Notes under the pieces: model-generated | The model's input: the letters and a program-made list of their open reading frames with translations, nothing else | What the model was told of the DNA's origin: nothing | Database searches by the model: none | Assembly: GCF_017829975.1 (NCBI RefSeq) | Contig: NZ_JAEEGA010000006.1 | Location: 124,001-188,000, forward strand | Direction: 5' to 3' | DNA from: Vagococcus allomyrinae | Lineage (GTDB): Bacteria > Bacillota > Bacilli > Lactobacillales > Vagococcaceae | Length of the DNA stretch: 64,000 nt | In this document: one piece after another, positions 17,281 through 25,734 of the stretch | How the letters are laid out: every line of letters begins with the position of its first letter | Position numbering within the stretch: position 1 is the stretch's first letter | Translations under genes and position numbers: made by a program

Positions 17281-17547
17281 ATGGAAAAAAAAGATTTTCA
17301 CATTGTAGCTGATACAGGGATTCACGCGCGTCCTGCAACTTTACTGGTTCAAACTGCTAGCAAATTTAACTCTGATATTAACTTGGAGTATAAAGGCAAA
17401 TCAGTAAACTTAAAATCAATTATGGGTGTTATGTCTCTTGGTGTAGGCCAAGGTGCTGACGTCACTATTTCAATCGAAGGTGCTGATGAAACAGAAGCTT
17501 TAGCAGCTATCGTTGAAACAATGACAAAAGAAGGCTTGTCTGAATAA
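17281..17547 (+). CDS. ptsH: Phosphocarrier protein HPr
   Basis: General PTS phosphocarrier, 88 aa. His15 lies in GIHARPA and accepts phosphate from enzyme I; Ser46 in [10 protein letters not shown] is the regulatory site for HPr kinase, whose product is the CcpA co-repressor in Firmicutes. AAAGGAGA lies about 10 bases before the ATG. The stop codon overlaps the ptsI start by one base, so HPr and enzyme I are translated in tandem. Confidence 0.98.
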   Translation: MEKKDFHIVADTGIHARPATLLVQTASKFNSDINLEYKGKSVNLKSIMGVMSLGVGQGADVTISIEGADETEALAAIVETMTKEGLSE

Positions 17548-19265
17548 TGGCGATGCTAAAAGGGATTGCGGCAAGTGATGGTGTTGCGATTGCAAAAGCA
17601 TATTTGTTGATGCAGCCTGATTTGTCATTTTCCAAAAAGACAGTTGAAGATTCTGATGGGGAATTAGCTCGTTTAAACGATGCTTTAGCTAAATCAACGG
17701 AAGAATTGCAAGCAATTCGTAATAAAGCAGCTGAAACATTAGGTGAAGAAGAAGCACAAGTCTTTGACGCTCACTTAATGGTGTTGTCTGATCCAGAAAT
17801 GATCGGCAGCATTGAAACAAGTATTCGCGATAAAAAAACGAATGCTGAGGCTGGTTTAACAGAAGTTACAGATATGTTCATTGGGATGTTTGAAGCCATG
17901 GAAGATAATCCTTACATGCAAGAACGTGCCGCAGACATTAAAGACGTCACTAAACGTGTTTTAAGCCACTTGTTGGGTGTGAAATTACCAAACCCGTCAA
18001 TGATTGATGAAGAAGTTGTTGTCGTCGCTCATGACTTAACACCAAGTGATACAGCACAATTAGATCGTCGTTTTGTGAAAGCATTTGTTACCGATATTGG
18101 TGGACGTACGTCTCACTCAGCTATCATGGCTCGTTCTCTTGAAATTCCAGCGATTGTTGGAACCATGGATATTACGGCTAAGGTTGCTGAAGGGGATATC
18201 CTTGCTGTAAATGGTATCGATGGCGAAGTTTTTATTCATCCAACAGATGAACAAAAACAAGCTGTTGACGCGAAAGGCGCTGAGTTTGCTGCACAAAAAG
18301 CAGAATGGGAAAAGCTGAAACATGCTGAAACTGTCACTACTGATGGCAAACACATTGAACTTGCGGCCAACATCGGCACACCAAAAGATCTTGACGGTGT
18401 AAGAAATAATGGTGCGGAGGCGATCGGTTTATACCGGACAGAATTCCTATACATGGACTCACCAGATTTCCCAACGGAAGAAGATCAGTACAAAGCCTAC
18501 AAAGCAGTTTTAGAAGGCATGGATGGTAAACCTGTTGTCGTTCGGACAATGGACATCGGTGGCGACAAAGAATTGCCTTACTTAACATTACCACACGAAA
18601 TGAACCCATTCTTGGGCTACCGTGCGATTCGTATTTGTTTGGCTGAAGATGAAATGTTCCGTACGCAGTTACGGGCGCTTTTACGTGCCTCAGTACATGG
18701 ACCGCTTCGCATCATGTTCCCAATGATTGCCACGTTGCAAGAGTTTAGAGAAGCGAAAGCTCTCTTGGAAGATGAAAAAGCTAAATTAACGGCAGAAGGC
18801 ATTGCTGTATCAGATGAAATTCAAGTCGGTATCATGATCGAGATTCCAGCTGCGGCTGTGATTGCAGACAAATTCGCTAAAGAAGTTGACTTCTTCAGCG
18901 TTGGTACTAACGATTTGATTCAATACACAATGGCTGCTGACCGAATGAATGAGCGCGTTTCTTACTTGTACCAACCATACAACCCGGCTATCTTGCGTTT
19001 ACTTAAAAACGTCATTGATGCAGCTCACGCTGAAGGCAAATGGGCTGGTATGTGTGGTGAAATGGCTGGGGATCAAACAGCTGTGCCACTGCTAGTTGGT
19101 TTAGGTCTAGATGAGTTTTCAATGAGTGCCACAAGCATCTTGAAAACACGTAGCTTAATGAAACGTTTAGATACAACTAAAATGGCGGAATTGGCTGAAA
19201 AAGCAATCAACGATTGTGATACGGCAGATGAAGTTGTTGCTCTAGTTGAACAGTATACTAAATAA
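17547..19265 (+). CDS. ptsI: PTS enzyme I (phosphoenolpyruvate-protein phosphotransferase)
   Basis: Takes phosphate from PEP and passes it to HPr; 572 aa, the usual length. The phosphorylated His is at about residue 190 in [13 protein letters not shown]. The C-terminal PEP-binding domain has the catalytic Cys in AGMCGEMAG and the metal-binding EIPAAAV region. It begins at ATG 17547, sharing the final A of the ptsH stop. Codon use is more biased toward highly expressed genes than its neighbours. A strong terminator follows. Confidence 0.98.
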   Translation: MAMLKGIAASDGVAIAKAYLLMQPDLSFSKKTVEDSDGELARLNDALAKSTEELQAIRNKAAETLGEEEAQVFDAHLMVLSDPEMIGSIETSIRDKKTNAEAGLTEVTDMFIGMFEAMEDNPYMQERAADIKDVTKRVLSHLLGVKLPNPSMIDEEVVVVAHDLTPSDTAQLDRRFVKAFVTDIGGRTSHSAIMARSLEIPAIVGTMDITAKVAEGDILAVNGIDGEVFIHPTDEQKQAVDAKGAEFAAQKAEWEKLKHAETVTTDGKHIELAANIGTPKDLDGVRNNGAEAIGLYRTEFLYMDSPDFPTEEDQYKAYKAVLEGMDGKPVVVRTMDIGGDKELPYLTLPHEMNPFLGYRAIRICLAEDEMFRTQLRALLRASVHGPLRIMFPMIATLQEFREAKALLEDEKAKLTAEGIAVSDEIQVGIMIEIPAAAVIADKFAKEVDFFSVGTNDLIQYTMAADRMNERVSYLYQPYNPAILRLLKNVIDAAHAEGKWAGMCGEMAGDQTAVPLLVGLGLDEFSMSATSILKTRSLMKRLDTTKMAELAEKAINDCDTADEVVALVEQYTK

Positions 19266-19273
19266 TATAACTG

Positions 19274-19307
19274 AAACCCCCAGTGATTGCGATCGCTGGG
19301 GGTTTTT
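19274..19307 (+). terminator. ptsHI terminator
   Basis: AAACCCCCAG pairs with CTGGGGGTTTTT around a GAT/ATC inner pair. It ends the ptsHI transcript just before the response regulator gene. Confidence 0.9.
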
Positions 19308-19327
19308 GCTTAGATGGAGGAATTAGC

Positions 19328-19990
19328 ATCGAACTGAAGGTATTGTATTTAGAAGATGATGTAACCATCGCAAGTGTCACGATGGAATACATGAAGATGA
19401 AAGGGTATCTTGTGACTCACGCGAGTGATGGGGAGGGGGCTTTAACCCTATTGAAAGAATCAGAGTTTGATCTGGCAATATTGGACATTATGGTGCCAGG
19501 AATCAGCGGCTTGGAGATATTGGCTTATCTTCATCAACAAGAGTTTTCGCCCCCGGTTATTATGCTCTCTGCTTTAGAAGATGAAGGAACTCAGATCAAC
19601 GCCTTTAATTTGTTCGCAGATGATTACATTACGAAGCCTTTTTCACCGATTTTATTATTAAAGCGGATGGAAGCTGTTCTACGGCGAAAGCAAGTGCCTA
19701 AAGAGCGTGGGACAACGAAAGGGATCGAACTTCGAGAGTTGTCTTATGAGGTTTGGTTTAATGATCAATCGTTGCAGTTTACGGTAACAGAATATTTACT
19801 TTTTCAATTATTGTATCAGCATCCGACTCAAGTTTTTACAAGAGAGCAGTTGTTGACCCAGGTTTTTGCAGATGATTATTATCCAAATGATCGAATTATT
19901 GACGCTCATATTAAAAATATTCGCAAAAAGCTACCAGAAAATCTGATAAAAACGGTCATTGGTTTAGGTTATCAATATGACCCTCGTTGA
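19328..19990 (+). CDS. OmpR-family response regulator (non-standard start)
   Basis: Two-component response regulator, about 220 aa. The receiver domain has the acidic pair EDD near the N-terminus, phospho-acceptor Asp about residue 53 (LAILDIMVPG) and the conserved Lys in YITKPF; a winged helix follows, with NIRKKL near the end. No ATG, GTG or TTG lies at a usable distance from GGAGG (19316-19320). ATC 19328 is seven bases away, and CTG 19334 would give MKVLYLEDD, the family's normal N-terminus. An in-frame GTG at 19283 falls inside the ptsI terminator stem. I place the start at ATC 19328, with CTG 19334 as the alternative. It is encoded before its kinase. Confidence 0.8.
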   Translation: MELKVLYLEDDVTIASVTMEYMKMKGYLVTHASDGEGALTLLKESEFDLAILDIMVPGISGLEILAYLHQQEFSPPVIMLSALEDEGTQINAFNLFADDYITKPFSPILLLKRMEAVLRRKQVPKERGTTKGIELRELSYEVWFNDQSLQFTVTEYLLFQLLYQHPTQVFTREQLLTQVFADDYYPNDRIIDAHIKNIRKKLPENLIKTVIGLGYQYDPR

Positions 19991-20033
19991 TTCATCTGAA
20001 ATTCACGAACGATTCATGGAGTAAGTGTATATT
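19991..20033 (+). promoter_or_regulatory. Three TTCA repeats at 11-bp spacing before the kinase gene
   Basis: TTCA at 19991, 20002 and 20013, exactly 11 bp apart, followed 15 bp after the last start by a -10-like TATATT (20028-20033). This is the usual layout for OmpR-family activator binding in place of a -35 box. The block TTCATCTGA(A/G)ATTCAC recurs upstream of the ABC genes. Confidence 0.65.
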
Positions 20034-20053
20034 TGTTATGAGGAAGGTGAGGT

Positions 20054-21631
20054 ATGACTATTAGGAAACGCTTATTTTTTTATAGTTTTGGCGTAGTTGG
20101 TTTAGCAGCGTTGCTAATCCTGCTCTATTTTATGTTGATGTTGTCTCAGCTGTATGCAAAACAGATTGAAACAGATCGAGTGAATACATTGAAGTCAATT
20201 CAAGTGTTGCAATTATCTGGTGATGATCAGCAGATTAGTCAGGCTCTCAATCAATTTGAAACCCCGAATAGCATTGCAAGTATGACATTGATAGAAGGTT
20301 CGTCTAAAATCGTCATTAATCTCGCCTATTCGACGATTGAGTTGGATGTCACTGATCCTGATTTGCAAGGATTGGTCAAAGAGTTGTACGACTTGATAGC
20401 TGACATACAAAATCTAACGGAAAAAGAACTTGATGCTCAGGTGGCTGACTTGATTGAACGAGGCAAAGCATTGCTGACTCAAAAGGAGTTGCTACAAAAA
20501 TGGGATTCAGACTTAATCACGCTTAAGGTCAAGGATACGAATCAGAACTATCAAGAGGTGTTTCAAGTAGAGGGAGGAGCTAACGTTCATCGAGTAACAG
20601 ATCAACAATTCATTGTGGAGGCCAAGGTCTCTGATAATCATAATAGGTATTCGACTTATCTTGGCTTAACGAGTGAGCAGAAAAAGCTTCACCTTGTGAT
20701 GGCGGCCGCCATGACGCCTAAAATGACGCAATTAAATCAGGTGATTTATGGGAGTTTGCCGATGATTGTGACCGTACTTTTGGTAATTATTAGTTTAGCC
20801 ACAGGGATTCTTGCTTATCTCCTAATTAGGCCTTTAAAGAAAGTTTCCAATCTGATGGAGGACATGAAGAAGGGCCGTTATGAGTTGACTGAGGTAAGCG
20901 AAGGTGTTCGGGATGAGTATCAACAACTGGAAGCTGATTTAGTGGCTCTATATGCCACCTTGGAACATCAAAAGAGCCAGTTGGCTACGCAGAATCAGCG
21001 CCAAGGAGTATTTTTAAAAGCCTCGTCGCATCAATTAAAAACGCCCGTGACGGGAGCGTTATTACTTGTGGAAGGGATGATTGGAGAAGTCGGTAAGTAT
21101 CGAGAAACCGCGCGCTATTTGCCTGAGGTTAAAGAGACGTTACGTTCGATGGAGCAGATTATCAACGAAATTTTGCTGATTGATCAACGAGTTAAAGCAG
21201 AGCCACAACTGGTTTCAGTGACATTAGCGGCGATGGTCCAACCTTTGATAGCGCAGCAAGCTGTTTTGTTTGAGAAAAAAAGCCTAGAGCTTAAAAGCGA
21301 CATTGATCCTGAAATGCTAATCAATACAGACCCTATTTATTTTGAGCAGATAGTTGAAAACCTACTGAGTAATGCTTGTAACTATACGGATAGCCAGCAA
21401 AAAATTAGAATTTACACCAAAGCATCTAAGTTGATAATTGAAAATGATGGCTGTCAATTAGATGAAACGTGGTTAGAAAAATTATTTGAGCCTTTCGTTA
21501 GACCGCCTCAAAAGAGGAAGGGGCATGGACTGGGGTTATATTTGGTGGCCCAGTATGCAGAGCTTTTAGGTTTGCGTGTTACGCTTGCCAACAGTAATCG
21601 AAACAGTGTCGTTGCGACTATCCATTTCTGA
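20054..21631 (+). CDS. Sensor histidine kinase
   Basis: Membrane sensor of 525 aa. Transmembrane helix 1 lies at about residues 9-31, an extracytoplasmic sensor of about 200 residues follows, and helix 2 is at about 233-258. A HAMP-like linker comes next, then the phospho-His in SSHQLKTP (H326), an N-box (VENLLSNACNYT) and a G-box (GHGLGLYLVAQ). The start ATG follows GAAGGTGAGG. It sits between the response regulator and an ABC exporter, suggesting that it senses a compound the exporter handles. The sensor domain is not one I recognise, and it is much larger than in BceS-type kinases. Confidence 0.9.
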   Translation: MTIRKRLFFYSFGVVGLAALLILLYFMLMLSQLYAKQIETDRVNTLKSIQVLQLSGDDQQISQALNQFETPNSIASMTLIEGSSKIVINLAYSTIELDVTDPDLQGLVKELYDLIADIQNLTEKELDAQVADLIERGKALLTQKELLQKWDSDLITLKVKDTNQNYQEVFQVEGGANVHRVTDQQFIVEAKVSDNHNRYSTYLGLTSEQKKLHLVMAAAMTPKMTQLNQVIYGSLPMIVTVLLVIISLATGILAYLLIRPLKKVSNLMEDMKKGRYELTEVSEGVRDEYQQLEADLVALYATLEHQKSQLATQNQRQGVFLKASSHQLKTPVTGALLLVEGMIGEVGKYRETARYLPEVKETLRSMEQIINEILLIDQRVKAEPQLVSVTLAAMVQPLIAQQAVLFEKKSLELKSDIDPEMLINTDPIYFEQIVENLLSNACNYTDSQQKIRIYTKASKLIIENDGCQLDETWLEKLFEPFVRPPQKRKGHGLGLYLVAQYAELLGLRVTLANSNRNSVVATIHF

Positions 21632-21680
21632 CGTTATCGCAAAGGATAAAACTTTTTCTATATCGTAGTTTGGCTCCAGT

Positions 21681-21734
21681 TTCACGACCCGTTCAGCTTT
21701 TCTGATGATTCACAGCAACTTCATCTGAGATTCA
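21681..21734 (+). promoter_or_regulatory. Five TTCA elements before the ABC exporter genes
   Basis: TTCA at 21681 and 21692 (11 bp apart), then at 21709, 21720 and 21731 (11 bp apart each). The second block shares TTCATCTGA(A/G)ATTCAC with the region before the kinase gene. The likely binding site is for the adjacent OmpR-type regulator. Confidence 0.65.
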
Positions 21735-21777
21735 CATGATGATGAGAGACTGATATTAGAAAGAGGGGGAATGGTAT

Positions 21778-22647
21778 ATGTTAACAATCAAAAAATTATC
21801 AGTGACTTTTGGTCAAAACGTTGCACTGGAGATAGATCAGGAAATCAGGTTTGAAGAAAATGACCGCATCGGCATTATCGGCTCAAATGGTGCAGGAAAA
21901 TCGACTTTAATCAATAGCTTGTTGGGGATTGTTCCTTATAAAGGTGACATCCAAACCAATCTTACACCGCGAGATATGGCGGTTCACCTACAAGAAAATA
22001 GTTATTCGAATAATGTGTCAGTCAAATTAATTATGGAGACTATTTTGGGAACTAAGCTTAAGGCAAACAAGGAGCTTCAAGAACTTATTGCTTATTTTGA
22101 TTTTGACAAGTGTTTGGCCAAGCGTTTCAATAAATTATCAGGCGGTCAGAAACAACGCTTGACATTAATTTTAGTGATGTTGCAAAAGGCAGACTTAACC
22201 TTTTTTGATGAAGTGTCCTCTGGTCTGGATTTTGAAACACGGCAAATATTGATGACTAAGTTGACAAATTGGTACAGTCAACGCTCTGGTACCTTGTGTG
22301 TGGTGTCTCACTATTACGATGAGTTAGAGAAATTGACGAATAAGTTATTGCTTTTAGATAAGGGACGGGTCGTAGCGTTTGGAAGGTTGGAAGAGTTATT
22401 TAGTCAGTACTGTGGCTACTCAGTTATTACAGTGGAAGACACGCCTGTCACCAAAACTTTTTTTGGTGAGTATCGTCAATTGAAGGCTCCTTCGCAGGTG
22501 TTGGCTTTGGCTTGTCACAATCAGGAAGATGAGCGTAAAATTGTCAATCTCTGCATTCAATCGAACATTAATTACAAACGACGTAACAATGACATTGAGA
22601 TTATGACGTTGAATGCTAAAGGTTCTGAGGAGGTGTCTCATGGGTAA
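21778..22647 (+). CDS. ABC transporter ATP-binding protein
   Basis: ATPase subunit of an ABC-2-type exporter, 289 aa. Walker A is GSNGAGKST (about residues 38-46), signature LSGGQKQR, Walker B LTFFDEVSSGLD, and an H-loop follows in VVSHYYDE. A C-terminal ~70-residue extension comes after the core. AGAGGGGGA precedes the ATG. It overlaps the permease start by eight bases. TTCA repeats upstream place it in the regulon of the two-component system. Export of an antimicrobial or lipid-type compound is the likely job, but this is inference from context. Confidence 0.88.
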   Translation: MLTIKKLSVTFGQNVALEIDQEIRFEENDRIGIIGSNGAGKSTLINSLLGIVPYKGDIQTNLTPRDMAVHLQENSYSNNVSVKLIMETILGTKLKANKELQELIAYFDFDKCLAKRFNKLSGGQKQRLTLILVMLQKADLTFFDEVSSGLDFETRQILMTKLTNWYSQRSGTLCVVSHYYDELEKLTNKLLLLDKGRVVAFGRLEELFSQYCGYSVITVEDTPVTKTFFGEYRQLKAPSQVLALACHNQEDERKIVNLCIQSNINYKRRNNDIEIMTLNAKGSEEVSHG

Positions 22648-23419
22648 GTCAACATTTAAAGGGTTGTTAAAATATGAAGCAATCAACACCATGACTAATT
22701 TTTTCACGCCATTTTTTGGTATTGTGTTTCCGATGTTGATGGGAACATTGTTAGTGGCGACCATCACGAAGACGGTGCCGGATTCTCAACAAGCTAGTGT
22801 AGGAACCAGTGTTGCCATTGTAACGTCTTTGATTATTCCAATGTCGATTATGTTGGTTAGTTTTCCCGCTCTCTTTAGTCAAGAAGCCGAACAGGGTGTG
22901 TTGGCAAGAATGGAATTGTTTAATTTTCGTGAGCGTGATATCTTACTGGCCAAAATCGTTATTCATTATTTGGTTATCACCTGTTCTGCTATTTTATATG
23001 GTGCTGTCATGGTTTGGGTGAATCATATTTTACTGCCTAAATTAAGTTCTTTTTTGATTTTTATCTTTTGTTATTATCTATTGGCTACCTTATTATTTGT
23101 GTTTGCTTATTCGGTTGGTGCTTTGCTGAAAAAGTTTGGGACAACTTACGCTATTACGATGACGGTTTATTTTGCCCTGATGGGAATGTCTGGCATGATG
23201 GGTGTTCAACCTGATCAATTGCCTGTCTGGGGGCAAAAAATTGCTTATGCCCTGCCAATGGCACACATTAACACTGATTTCATTAAATATTGGGTCACGG
23301 GGTTTAGTGGGTATAATTTTATGCCCTTAGTTCAATCCTTTATTTTTATGGGGGCACTAGTTTCGTTATGTTATCTGTTGAGCTGGTATCGACGAAAACG
23401 AAGCTTAGGCGCTAAATAA
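22640..23419 (+). CDS. ABC-2 type transporter permease
   Basis: Membrane subunit of 259 aa with six hydrophobic segments and the ABC-2 permease layout. ATG 22640 is chosen because AGGAGG (22628-22633) is six bases before it; it lies within the last codons of the ATPase gene. The two genes form one exporter. The substrate is unknown. Confidence 0.85.
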   Translation: MGKSTFKGLLKYEAINTMTNFFTPFFGIVFPMLMGTLLVATITKTVPDSQQASVGTSVAIVTSLIIPMSIMLVSFPALFSQEAEQGVLARMELFNFRERDILLAKIVIHYLVITCSAILYGAVMVWVNHILLPKLSSFLIFIFCYYLLATLLFVFAYSVGALLKKFGTTYAITMTVYFALMGMSGMMGVQPDQLPVWGQKIAYALPMAHINTDFIKYWVTGFSGYNFMPLVQSFIFMGALVSLCYLLSWYRRKRSLGAK

Positions 23420-23439
23420 ACTGAGTCAAGCTGGGCTAG

Positions 23440-24147
23440 ATGTTGATCTGGCCTTTTTTGGGTGTCTTCTTGATATCGGCCTGTGGACTGATGGCAAGTC
23501 GCTGGTTTCATGCCATAATTAGGAAGGAATGGAGTGGTTTGGTGCTGATTATTAGTTGTTTATTTGTCATTTTGATCGTTTGTTTGTTATTACAGCAATC
23601 ACGAAAACCTTCTGGGCTGCTAGGGAGGTGGATGATGGCTCTCTGGAATCGAGTCTATCAGCCGATGGTTAAATGGAGTTTAAGGGGTGCTGATTTAGCT
23701 AATCCTCAAAGAGTGTTGGATATTGGCGTAGGAAATGGCCTCTCTACTAGCTATTTAAGCCAATTATTTCCAGACGCGACCTGTCTGGGCGTTGACTATG
23801 CGCCGGAAGCAGTTAAAGTGGCTTTAAAACGCAAAAGTGAAAAGCTTGATTTTCAAGTAGCTGACGTTACTATGTTGCCCTTTAAATCAGCTGAATTTGG
23901 ACTGATAACAGCTTTTCAAACGCATTTTCATTGGCATGACGTAAGAAAAGGCCTGATCGAGTGCTACCGCGTCTTAGCAGTAGGTGGTCAATTGGTGATA
24001 GCTTGTGAAAAGAATAAAGTTGCTTATTATTTAAAAGAACAAGCCGATCATCAGGATGCCTGCTCTTTTTTTGAATCCCTTGGGTTTGTCAATGTTGTCA
24101 TTAAAGAACAAGGACCTTGGATTGCTTATTACGGGCAAAAGATATAA
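23440..24147 (+). CDS. SAM-dependent methyltransferase with N-terminal membrane segments
   Basis: Class I methyltransferase, 235 aa from ATG 23440. Residues 1-55 form two hydrophobic helices; the catalytic domain has motif I RVLDIGVGNG (about 91-100) and LGVDYAPEAV after it. The upstream ATG has no good ribosome binding site, whereas GGGAGGTGG (23623-23631) stands just before two in-frame ATGs at 23632 and 23635, which would give a soluble protein of about 170 aa. Both forms may be made. It directly follows the ABC permease (20 bp) and probably belongs to that operon. The substrate is unknown. Confidence 0.75.
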   Translation: MLIWPFLGVFLISACGLMASRWFHAIIRKEWSGLVLIISCLFVILIVCLLLQQSRKPSGLLGRWMMALWNRVYQPMVKWSLRGADLANPQRVLDIGVGNGLSTSYLSQLFPDATCLGVDYAPEAVKVALKRKSEKLDFQVADVTMLPFKSAEFGLITAFQTHFHWHDVRKGLIECYRVLAVGGQLVIACEKNKVAYYLKEQADHQDACSFFESLGFVNVVIKEQGPWIAYYGQKI

Positions 24148-24175
24148 GGGTTTGCTAAGAATTGTTACTATTTTT

Positions 24176-24202
24176 TTGCTATTTGTTTAATTATGGTATA
24201 AT
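24176..24202 (+). promoter_or_regulatory. Promoter of the long leader before the glycosyltransferase
   Basis: TTGCTA (24176-24181), short 15-bp spacer, TATAAT (24197-24202), giving a start near 24209. Confidence 0.55.
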
Positions 24203-24505
24203 GTCTCAAGAAGAAAACTTATTGCTATCAGGCATTTTCTGAGTGTAGTCTTGGCACCTCAAAGTTGGCTAAAAGTCTTAAGTTGAGGTTTGTCACATAA
24301 ATAATGGTCTATATAGCTCCTATTAAATAATGACGATCAATCGTTAAACTTCCAGCTAAAAAGAAGCTGAAAGCACCACTCTCTGCTCGTCATTATGTTG
24401 ATAATCCAATGGAACTATATGTTCGGATTATTTTACGGGATGTATATAGAGATTATTCGTTGGTGAATCTATGAGAGTTGTAAAAGTTGTATGGAGGAAA
24501 GAACA
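24203..24505 (+). ncRNA. Long structured leader or independent RNA
   Basis: About 300 nt without a coding frame between a good promoter and the glycosyltransferase start. Domain 1: TGGC/GTCA plus ACCTCAA/TTGAGGT pair across 24252-24295. Domain 2: TAATGACGA (24328-24336) pairs with TCGTCATTA (24387-24395), enclosing a CAGCT/AGCTG hairpin (24353-24369). Domain 3: CTATAT/ATATAG flanks about 24415-24449. No T-box, SAM, c-di-AMP or other riboswitch signature is recognised, and no clear terminator is seen. It may be a regulatory 5' UTR or a separate RNA such as 6S. Confidence 0.45.
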
Positions 24506-25714
24506 GTGAAAATTGGTTTTTTTACGGATACATATTTTCCGCAAATAAGTGGTGTGGCCACATCCATCAAAACGTTAAAAGATGAATTAGAAAAAAATGG
24601 CCACGAAGTGATTATATTCACAACATCTGATCCGAATGCTGAAGATGAACAGGGAATTGTGCGGATGCCCAGCATTCCCTTTATTTCGTTTAAAGATCGT
24701 CGTGTGGTAGTTAGTGGCATGATCGATGCTTATGAAACGGCTAAAAGTCATCATTTGGATATTATTCACACTCATACGGAATTTGGGACAGGTTGGTTAG
24801 GAAAGTATATAGCTAAGCAATTAGGAATTCCCACGGTTCACACGTATCATACGATGTATGAGGATTATTTACATTACATCGCCCATGGCAAGTTGATCAG
24901 GCCTTATCATGTTAAGCAGGCCTCGCGAGCTTTTTGTCGTAATTTGAGTGGTGTCGTCTGCCCGAGTGAACGGGTGGTGGAAAAGCTACGTCAATATCAA
25001 ATACATGCCCCGATGGCGATTATTCCAACAGGCGTTAACTTACGCAAGTTCGCAACTGATTTTTCGGAAATGCCTCTGTCTATTCGAGAAGAGCATGGCT
25101 TGACGGAAGACAATGTCCTCTTGTTGTCTTTGAGTCGCTTATCTTTTGAAAAAAACATTCAAGCTATTATTCAAGGAATGCCTATTATTTTAAACGCTGT
25201 GCCAACTGCAAAGTTACTAATCGTTGGCAAAGGCCCTTATTTGAAAGAATTACAAGAGTTAGTTTCGGAGTTAGCTATTGAACAAGCTGTGGTGTTTGTC
25301 GGCGAAGTTTTAAATCAGCAAGTAGGTCGTTACTACCGAGAAGTGGATTATTTTGTGAATGCTTCAGATTCTGAATCACAAGGTTTAACGTATATTGAAG
25401 CACTGGCGTCTTCCACTAAAATAGTGGCCAAGGGGAACGATTATTTGGATCAGCTAATTGTTGATCCAGCTCTAGGTCAGACCTTTGAAACAGATGATGA
25501 CTTTGCGGAAACCTTTATTAGTTATCATCATCAGGAAGTTGTGGATCAACCAGCTGTTCGTCAGGAAAAACTGTACGAAATTTCCAGTGAGAATTTTGCT
25601 AAAAAAATCGAGCACTTTTATCAGGACGCTCAATCTTATTATCAAGTTTTTATTGAAGAAGAAGAGGATGAGCGCGCCCATTTGCCTTTGCGTTTGTTTA
25701 AAAAGAAAGAATAA
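24506..25714 (+). CDS. bgsB: 1,2-diacylglycerol 3-glucosyltransferase (BgsB/Spr0983 type)
   Basis: GT4-family glycosyltransferase that makes monoglucosyl-diacylglycerol, the first step of the glycolipid anchor for lipoteichoic acid. It is 402 aa. The N-terminal FFTDTYFPQISGVATSI and the HTHTEF and HTYHTMYEDY blocks are typical of Spr0983/BgsB enzymes; the C-terminal donor-binding site shows SDSESQGLTYIEALAS. GTG 24506 is the start, eight bases after GGAGG (24493-24497), and an upstream ATG at 24491 overlaps that site. It is followed by a polytopic membrane protein. The symbol is by resemblance from memory. Confidence 0.85.
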   Translation: MKIGFFTDTYFPQISGVATSIKTLKDELEKNGHEVIIFTTSDPNAEDEQGIVRMPSIPFISFKDRRVVVSGMIDAYETAKSHHLDIIHTHTEFGTGWLGKYIAKQLGIPTVHTYHTMYEDYLHYIAHGKLIRPYHVKQASRAFCRNLSGVVCPSERVVEKLRQYQIHAPMAIIPTGVNLRKFATDFSEMPLSIREEHGLTEDNVLLLSLSRLSFEKNIQAIIQGMPIILNAVPTAKLLIVGKGPYLKELQELVSELAIEQAVVFVGEVLNQQVGRYYREVDYFVNASDSESQGLTYIEALASSTKIVAKGNDYLDQLIVDPALGQTFETDDDFAETFISYHHQEVVDQPAVRQEKLYEISSENFAKKIEHFYQDAQSYYQVFIEEEEDERAHLPLRLFKKKE

Positions 25715-25734
25715 ATTCTGATGGAGGATCCTTA

